A model generated the notes under the pieces. That model ran no database searches. It was not told the origin of the DNA and worked only from the letters and a program-made list of their open reading frames with translations. Below, piece after piece: positions 56,882-64,000 of a stretch of 64,000 nucleotides of DNA (its first letter is position 1; each line of letters begins with the position of its first letter). The DNA comes from Amoebidium appalachense (lineage: Eukaryota; Ichthyosporea), in the NCBI GenBank assembly GCA_963693365.1, contig CAVNZM010000014.1, positions 2,666,001-2,730,000 on the forward strand, in the 5' to 3' direction. The position numbers were made by a program, and so were the translations under genes.

Positions 56882-58952
56882 CCCTGGAAAAAAACTCCTC
56901 AGGGGAGAAAATAGAGATTTATTTATAACACGCTGCACATGCGTGTGTCCTTCATAAGGTCTGAGACAACTCCTCAGGGAAGGCAATCATACATGGATGC
57001 GGGTCGGGGTGACCTGTGTGTTGGCTCGATTTGATCCGCCCAGTTTGAGCCACTGACCCACAACTCTGGCTCACTAAAATATTTGGCGCAAACAGAACCA
57101 GCAAAACACACATGCAGAGACACCGGGCGTGGAGTTTTCTTCCGAGTGCACTTCTCAATGTCAGTGTGTGTGATAATCCTGCTTATTGTCTGTGTGTGTG
57201 ATAATCCTGCTTATTAATGTACCAGTTATGTAAAAGGGAAACATGAATAAAGGCCTTATTAACGACATAGCGTTGGTAATTCCCTTCTTCGGTTATTTGT
57301 TTTGCGCGTGATCACCAGAACACTGTGATGTCTCTGCAAGATTGCTCCTTCAAACTCAAACATCCATAACGAAACTGTTATTAACATAAGACAAGCCACA
57401 TAATCAATGGGGTCGAGTAGAAGGGGAAAGCCTATCTTTTTGCCATGTCTGCTGGCTCACTAGCAGCATGCTGGAAGGGCCCAGTGAGAGTGGAATCCAG
57501 GGGAGGTGTTTGGCACGGAGACCATGTTGCTGTTCGTTACAACGCGAATTGGGTTCTGGAACTGGGCGTGTGTAAAGGTTCGTACGCTCCGATCCCGCAG
57601 TATTTCAACTGTTCATGTCAAGACACCCTCGCCCCCAGCCCCCCTCCCCATTCTTAAGCCTCTTCCTCGCTGTCCCTCCCTTCCCTCCCTCCCTCCTGCC
57701 CTCCCCCCCCCACCACCACCACCACCTTCTGCCTCCTTTTTTTCCTCGAACTTGTGCTTCACCTATGAATACCCGGTTTATGTCCCCCCCTCCCCCCCCC
57801 CCCCCCCCCCCCTTCCTTTTCCTTCTCTACATCCCCAACTCAACGTTCAGCCCGCCCACACAGTTGTCTGCTGAGGCTTACAAGTATTTTCAAACGCTCC
57901 CACAAAGTGCCCCCTCCCCTCCCCCCCCTCCCCCCACACCCCCCACCTCACCCCCCACTCCCGAAAAAAAGAAAAGGGGGGGGGGAGGGGGGCAGGATAG
58001 CACATTACTCACGTGTTTGCTCACTTCTACTCTCCTTTCTTCTCCTTGCACAATGCCCTTGCTGTCAGCCCGGTTCTATTGTTTCCTGGATACCTGGGCC
58101 TGGCGCATCATCCAGCTGCACACACACACCACTTCTCCCACGTTCCCTTTTTGCCCTGTTTTTTCTAGGTGTTGACGCAAGCCACGTCCGTTGATTGTTA
58201 CTGTCTCCCTCCCTCCCCTCCCCCCCCCCCCCCCCCCCTTCCTCCCCTCCCCCCCCCCCCCCCACACACACACACACATACAAACACACACACATCACCA
58301 CCACCACGACTACCGCCGCCTCTTCCCCGTGTGATGTCCTCTGCTTATACTATTGCCTTTTCGAACACTTTTTTGTCGACTGCCCAGATCACAACACAGT
58401 TAACATAGTTACAGCAGCTAGGCAACGCTCAGAGATAACGCATTGGCTTCTTTAATCTACCAACGAGCTTGTTTCTGGAGGACGTTTATTCTGTCTATGT
58501 GCTGCTGGCAGGAAAGGGAGAATAGGGACTTCAAGTTGGAGTTTATGTGTTGTTGTGTTTGTGCTTGTCTGGGTGGGGTGGTTGGGCACGGTGGGGAGGG
58601 AAGGAGGTGCGGGGGGTGACGAGGGAGTTGGGGGAGGGGGAGTTGGGATTAGGGTGTGTGTATGTTGGGGGGGGGGGGGGGGGGGGTTCATGTGAACTCG
58701 ACATTTCGGTGAAGGCTTCCTTGGTGCTTAGAATAACCGTGCCCCCCCCCCCCCCCCCCCCCCCCGGCCCTCCTCCAAAAAAAAACAAGAAAAAAAAAAA
58801 AAAACAACCCCTCCTCCTTCCTCGGGTTCACTTTTTGTGGGTGGGGACCAAGATTTGCGTAATGGCAAGCAATGGGATGGAAGGGTACAGCCGTTTTGTA
58901 GCAGAAAGGTGAACATGCACGGTTCCTGACTTGTCCCGTTGCTGTAATACAG
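56229..58952. other. Intergenic / possible 5' exons of the right-hand gene
   Basis: Unique AT-balanced DNA to 57,440, with a C-then-T compound tract at 56,803-56,879 and a 27-bp direct repeat at 57,160-57,212. On the plus strand two weak exon candidates occur: 57,501-57,577 (EVFGTETMLLFVTTRIGFW frame before GTTCGT) and about 58,068-58,111. Neither has strong splice sites on both sides. Confidence 0.3.
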
Positions 58953-59087
58953 GTGCGGGACCGGAGACCAAGTTGCCCCTTGCCGGCGTGGGAATAAGGC
59001 AACATCCAGGTATCGATCAATCTTTAATACTGCTCTTTCCCTGTATCCCCCCCCCCCCCCCCCCCCTCCCCCCCCCTTCCTCCCTCA

Positions 59088-59140
<53 letters not shown>

Positions 59141-59317
59141 CACACTCACACTCACACTCTCACTCACTCACTCACTCCCTCACTCACACACACACCCCAT
59201 CCCACCGCCTCCTTGTCATCGACCCCTTCTTGGGACCAAAAAAAGGGAAAGTCAAAAGGTAGGATTGGTGGATAGATTGGTGATCTGGATGGTGGTGCCG
59301 TGGTGGTGGTGGTGGTG

Positions 59318-59368
<51 letters not shown>

Positions 59369-59601
59369 AGGGGGGGGACGGGGGGGGAGGGGGGAGGGGG
59401 GGGAGGGGGAGGGGGGGAGAGGGGGAGGAGACAGTGCTCGGCCGTGCCTCTTACCGGTAAGGTATAGATCATCCGCATTTTGTATTCTGCTCTATGGTTA
59501 GTGAAAAAAAAAATTTGTTAGGGGGGGGGGGGGGGGGGGGGGGGGAGGAAGGGGGTTTTTTACTAGTGAAGGAGACCCTCAATGGATGGGGGAATGGCGG
59601 T

Positions 59602-59635
<34 letters not shown>

Positions 59636-60825
59636 GGGCATTTGGTCAGTAATTAAGGATGGATCAAACGAAGAAATTCACGATGCAAGAAAAATTATTA
59701 ATAATGGTAGCTGGTGCACCTACAGACACCATCTGCTTCCGCTCGGGTGCACTGAGCAAAGGAGGGAAATCGTTTACTCTCTTGCATGGGCTGGCGGACT
59801 CGGTGAATAGCGCAAAGAGGAGTGCAAATAAGTTTCTGGATGCTGTAAGGCAGATTCGACTGGAAGGTATGTGCAGAATGTTTCAATTTTTTTAGGAAGT
59901 TATCTGGTTGTTTTTTTTTTAATTCTCATTGTGTGTGTTTTTTTAACGGTGTTTGTTCGATTTCTGTGTGTCATGCATGCTTTCATCTTTCTGGAACCCA
60001 TGGGACATGTTTCCAGTATGTGATTCTTTTCTAAGGAAGTTGTTCGAGGTTTGGGTATATGGCATGTTTCCATTTTTTCTAGAAGGTATGTGTTCTGTTT
60101 ATCTTTATTTGTAGTTGTTTGAGTTTTGTGTCCTCACGTGTTTCCAGTTTTCTGGAAAGCTTGTGGTATTTTTTCGTTTTTCTGAAGGTTTGTGTGTATA
60201 CGGCCTGTTTCCATTTTTCTGGAAAGCATGTAGCACGTTTCCATTTTTCTGGGAGGTATGTGATATTTTGTTTTTTTTTCGTTTCTGGCAGTTTTGTATG
60301 GTAGTGGAAGCTGTAGATGTATCCGGTCCAAGGTTACATGTATACAGAGAGTAAGAGCAGATATGTCTGATCTTGAATATGGTAGATTTCCAACATGTTT
60401 TCTCTGTTTAGTTTATATGTGCAGATTATGAACATAGGTCCCCCCCCCCCCCCCCCCCCCCCGTCCTCCTCCTCTCTCATTTTTTTGTTGGGTGATGGGG
60501 GGGGGGGGGGGGGGGGGGGGGGGGACGGCCACAAACCGGATTCTCGAAGACTTCTAATCCTAAACCAAGGTGATTTAGAAAATTAAGGAAGAAAGAGGGG
60601 GGGAAGGTGGGGAGACAACCCCGATTTTCGAATATTTCTGTATTTTTGCCCACTTGCACACTGACTGCCTCACACAGAGGCCCTTCACAGCCAATCCAAC
60701 ACTGATGGTTATTTCGAGTCTGGTACAGTCTGCAAAGACCATGCTGGTGTTTATTCCCCCCCCCCCCCCCCCCCCCCCCCCCCGGCCGCCAATCCACCCA
60801 AGCACACACTCGTGCATGCGCCCGT

Positions 60826-60901
<76 letters not shown>

Positions 60902-62736
60902 ACACGTACACACGTACACACGTACACACACACACCACATGCGGCCACGATTTGCAGTTATACATAACGCAAAAGAGGCTGCCTAACTCTACAATCTCTA
61001 TAGTTCACCTTCCTCCCCCTCCCCCCCCCCCCCTCTCCCTTCCCCACCCTCCTCCCCCACAAAAAAAAAAAAAGAAAAAGAAAAAAAGAATAAAAAGAAT
61101 AAAGTAAGTAAATTATGAAATGAAATGAAAAGGACGAAGAAGAAGAAGAAGAAGGCAGTGACGGGGATAATGAAGTGGGAATGAGAAGAAAAAAGGAAAG
61201 AGGAAGAAAATATGCACACTTCATACACGTTGGCTTCTCTTGCACACTCCCAAATTCTCGTGTTCACTTTGCCGGCACTGTGGTGTTTTGGTTGTGTCCT
61301 TCTTGTTGCACGACTGAAGCACTGACTGGCTTGCGTTCTTTCTTTTTTCCTTTCTTTTCTTTTTTTTCCCACCTTTTTTTTCCCAAAAAATTCTCAGGAA
61401 TAGCCGGAAACGGGTCGATCGTTGATCGGGTCCAACGTATACAGCAGGTATGGTATTATTGATCCTCATTGCGATATTGCAGTTTCATGATTGGCAGTTC
61501 ATCAAACCATGAACACACACATAAGCGCACACATGAACACACTTCACAGGCACTGTATGCTAACCATGAACACACATAAGCGCACACATGAGCACACTTC
61601 ACAGGCACTGTATGCTGTGTATATAAAGATGCTCATTATAGATCGTACATGTACATCGAATGCACCGTCTGGTAAAAAAAAAAAAAAAAAAAAAAAAGGC
61701 ACTCGCTATAGAGTACTCAATGCATCCACTAAAAATATAAGAAGGCACTCGCTACAGAGTATTCACCACATATTCTAAAAATAAAGAGGCACTCGCTATA
61801 GAGCTATAGAGTATTCACCACATATTATAAATATAAAGAGGCACTCGCTATAGAGTATTCACGACATCCACTAAATATTAAAAGGCACTCGCTATAGAGT
61901 ATCCACCGCATCCACTAAATATAAAAATATATAATGTATAAACACGGCATCGGCTATAAACAGCAGGTGCTTTTTTATCAGCCGTGTTTTGGCTTCCAAT
62001 CGATCCCTTTGGTCGTTTATTCCGCCTCTCCGATCCACCTTTGCAACTAGTCTCATTTTCCGTTATAAAAATGCACAAAAAAACCACAGTTCTTTTATAT
62101 TGTTGAGGCCCGGCCGCTAACACATACCTCACTATCGTCTTTCCTTTTTTCCTTTTTCCGTTACAGCCTATTCACCTTCCTGTGCGTTCCAAACCACACC
62201 ATGCCTCAATTTTTTTCCTAAGAAATGCACAAAAAACCACAGTTCTTTTAAATTGTTTAATTCGGCCGCTAACACATACCCACTCTCTTTTTTCCTTTTT
62301 CTTCCTCTTACAGCCGATTCACCCACCTGTGCATTCCAAACCACACCATGTACCCAAAAAGGCACATGCTTCAACACTTGGCAAAAAATCAACCCCCACG
62401 GAAAATAGCACCGATGACTCTTCGGGTGTGCCTCAGTTGCTGCGTCCGTCGTCACCAGACTCACCCGTCTCCTTGAGTTCTCTTTCTCCAAAGATAAATC
62501 GATTGTATGTGCCTTGTCCCCCCCTCCCCCCTCCCCCTCCCTCCCCCCCCCCCCCCCAACCGCCGCCTACCCCCCCCCCCCCCCCCCCAAAAAAAAAGCC
62601 CCGTGTCCGTGTGCGCACGCGCGCGCGCGCGCACACGCACACACGTACATACACACACACACACACACCATACCCCACCACCACCACTACCACTTTCCAG
62701 CGCCCGTGCACACGCACACACACGAATACACAGACA

Positions 62737-62827
<91 letters not shown>

Positions 62828-63278
62828 TTCCTTGCTCATCGACTGTCGACCGGTCTACTGTCGGTTTTGTACATGCGCACAGGTCTTCATCCACGTGAAG
62901 CACATCACACCGATGCAAGCAAAACATGAGAAAAGCATGTTGTCTTACAACAAACCCTTGTTGTGAAACCATTTTATTATTCCTACTTGCTCACGAACAG
63001 GACCCCCCCCCCCTCCCCCTTCTCCCCTCTTCCCCCCTTCTCCCTCTCCCCCTCCGCCGCCCCCCTCCCCCCCCCCCCCCCCCCCCCTTTTCGGCCAAAA
63101 ATCAAAAAAAATAATGTAAGGAAATGAAGAAAAATGAGCTGTGTGCCCTGGTTTTATCCATGCCTGCCCGCGTTGTGATCAATGAAGATATTATATGCAG
63201 GGCGAATGGATCTACGGAGTCGATGAAAAGACAGCTAGAGGAATCTAAAGACCATCGTACTACGTCCAAAAGACTGAG
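58953..63278 (+). CDS. Unrecognised multi-exon gene, partial at both ends
   Basis: Best exons: 58,953-59,009 (weak); 59,658-59,876 ([34 protein letters not shown], then donor GTATGTG); 60,292-60,350; 60,678-60,746; 61,398-61,447 ([16 protein letters not shown]); 62,314-62,504 ([12 protein letters not shown] to SLSPKINR); 63,201-63,278 ([18 protein letters not shown]). Phases agree from 59,658 through 60,746 and from 61,398 through 63,278; one exon is probably missing between 60,746 and 61,398. If the ATG at 59,659 is the start, the stop triplet in frame just before it supports that. The N-terminal half is helical and Ala/Ser-rich. The C-terminal part is disordered, with Ser-Pro motifs and basic ends (TSKRLR), like a regulatory or nuclear protein. 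The last exon ends in a donor, so the gene continues, probably outside the window. Function unknown. Confidence 0.55.
59877..60291 (+). repeat. Degenerate tandem repeats derived from a 5' splice site
   Basis: The exon end and donor CTGGAAGGTATGTG at 59,870-59,883 recurs downstream as CTAGAAGGTATGTG, CTGAAGGTTTGTG, CTGGAAAGCATGTA and CTGGGAGGTATGTG. These alternate with TGTTTCCATTTTT blocks at about 50-60 bp spacing through the whole intron. Confidence 0.75.
60830..60898. repeat. (CA)n array in intron
   Basis: About 34 CA units on the sense strand, preceded by a C tract at 60,757-60,783. Confidence 0.95.
61504..61618. repeat. 54-bp tandem duplication
   Basis: Two copies containing ATAAGCGCACACATG and CACTTCACAGGCACTGTATG. 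Confidence 0.85.
61680..61925. repeat. About 45-bp minisatellite, five copies
   Basis: Unit GGCACTCGCTATAGAGTATT followed by CACCACATCCACTAAATAT-like sequence; starts right after a poly-A run of about 24 bases. Confidence 0.9.
62071..62350 (+). repeat. 147-154-bp tandem duplication of a 3' splice site and exon start
   Basis: ATGCACAAAAAACCACAG begins at 62,071 and 62,225. Each copy ends in a pyrimidine tract, TTACAG and the exon start CC[TG]ATTCACC..CCTGTGC[GA]TTCC. The second copy leads into the real exon; in the first the exon frame is soon lost. Confidence 0.9.
62740..62824. repeat. (CA)n array in intron
   Basis: About 42 CA units on the sense strand, preceded by a CG run near 62,618-62,632. 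Confidence 0.95.
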
Positions 63279-63297
63279 GTGGCAATATCCCTCCCTC

Positions 63298-63334
<37 letters not shown>

Positions 63335-63800
63335 ATAACACACAGACACACGCACGCGCACATGTGCACCCTCATACATGCTCACTCACACACTTATATT
63401 CACCTACTCACGCTCACATACACTTCATGCACGGAGGGATGGAGAGTATGAAAAGGGGGAGGATGCAATGGGGAGGGGGGGACGGGGGGGAGGGAGGGGG
63501 GGGGGGGAGGGGGGAGGGGGGAGGGGGGGGTCTCTGAGTAATCACCTGAACGACTAAACAAAAGAACTGTCACAGAAACCCAGATATATATACAGCACAC
63601 GATTTGTATACTGCAATGGTCTACCTATCGGTGTTTGCGCACAAAAAGTGATGCGGTTTTTTTTGTCGGTAGCCCCCCCTCCCCCTCTCCCCCCCCCCCC
63701 CCCCCCCCCCCCCCCCCATTTTTTTTTTCCGGACTCCTCTCTTTCATTCCCAAAGCAAGCACGCGGCTTCACTGACTTTCTTTGCACACAGAGATAGTGT

Positions 63801-63871
<71 letters not shown>

Positions 63872-64000
63872 GGGGGGGGCATTGAAGGGGAGGGTTCGAG
63901 GGGGGGGGGGGGGGAGGGGTGTGAGTAGGTGTGTAAGAGGTGGGACTGGGGGAAGGTGGGGAGGGGACGGGGGGGAGGGGGGGAGGGGGGAAAGTGAGAT
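63279..64000. other. No exon recognised; C, G and GT tracts
   Basis: C tracts at 63,300-63,334 and 63,690-63,717, G-rich DNA at 63,470-63,530 and 63,900-64,000, and a GT array at 63,798-63,853 running into a G tract. The continuation of the right-hand gene should lie beyond. Confidence 0.5.

Noticed and set aside
59190-59258. Exon encoding [17 protein letters not shown] before GTAGGA
   Set aside because: Attractive sequence, but there is no AG dinucleotide between 59,010 and this stretch to act as an acceptor.
59651-59817. Alternative frame [20 protein letters not shown] in the 59.66-kb exon
   Set aside because: Runs into a stop before the strong donor at 59,877, while the MDQTKK frame stays open to it and joins the next exons in phase.
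62881-62966. Frame [20 protein letters not shown] after GCGCACAG
   Set aside because: Phase does not fit the preceding donor at 62,505, whereas the exon at 63,201 does.

Overview
The window is nuclear DNA from a eukaryote, and is not bacterial, organellar or viral. Three spliced genes can be rebuilt exon by exon with GT-AG junctions that keep frame. There is also a long single-exon gene, and retroelement remains lie at the left end. Introns and intergenic DNA are saturated with homopolymer (G)n/(C)n tracts, (GT)n/(CA)n and (GA)n arrays and minisatellites. The gene content (PX-BAR sorting nexin, cullin-repeat protein resembling CACUL1, mucin-like membrane protein) suggests a protist or early-branching lineage with animal-like gene families. 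I cannot name the species. Most long low-complexity open frames are microsatellites read as codons and are not annotated.

Layout. 1-2,494: 3' part of a non-LTR (LINE-like) reverse transcriptase, open to the left edge, followed by (CA)n and a poly-A tract. 2,744-6,072: a short LTR-retroelement-like unit with 164-bp near-identical R-U5 repeats, a primer-binding-site-like motif and a gag-like frame broken by a frameshift. 6,073-12,976: repeats, a relic of a sorting-nexin exon at 9.4 kb and a palindromic minisatellite. 12,977-16,333 (+): secreted/type I membrane threonine-rich mucin-like protein with no intron. 19,282-36,981 (-): about 20 exons encoding an SH3-PX-BAR sorting nexin. 37-44 kb: no recognised gene. 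44.0-47.5 kb: a 1.58-kb tandem duplication around an acidic nuclear-type C-terminal exon, then a 354-bp tandem duplication. 53,275-56,228 (-): CACUL1-like cullin-repeat gene whose last exon was not found. About 58,953-63,278 (+): unrecognised multi-exon gene, probably running on past the window.

The most unusual signal is shared by the three spliced genes. Sequence next to several exons is built from tandem copies of that exon's own splice junction: periods of 116 and 87 bp on the two sides of one nexin exon, 210 bp in the cullin gene, and about 50 and 147-154 bp in the right-hand gene. Some copies keep perfect decoy splice sites. Long intronic (GT)n and (G)n tracts are also oriented so that the transcribed sense strand is mainly (CA)n/(C)n in genes of both orientations. 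A dispersed element of about 290 bp (about 23 copies, most anchored to G tracts) lies in one orientation throughout.

The genes do not form an operon or pathway. The nexin is predicted to act in endosomal membrane tubulation, the cullin-repeat protein in cell-cycle or ubiquitin-related control, and the mucin-like protein at the cell surface.
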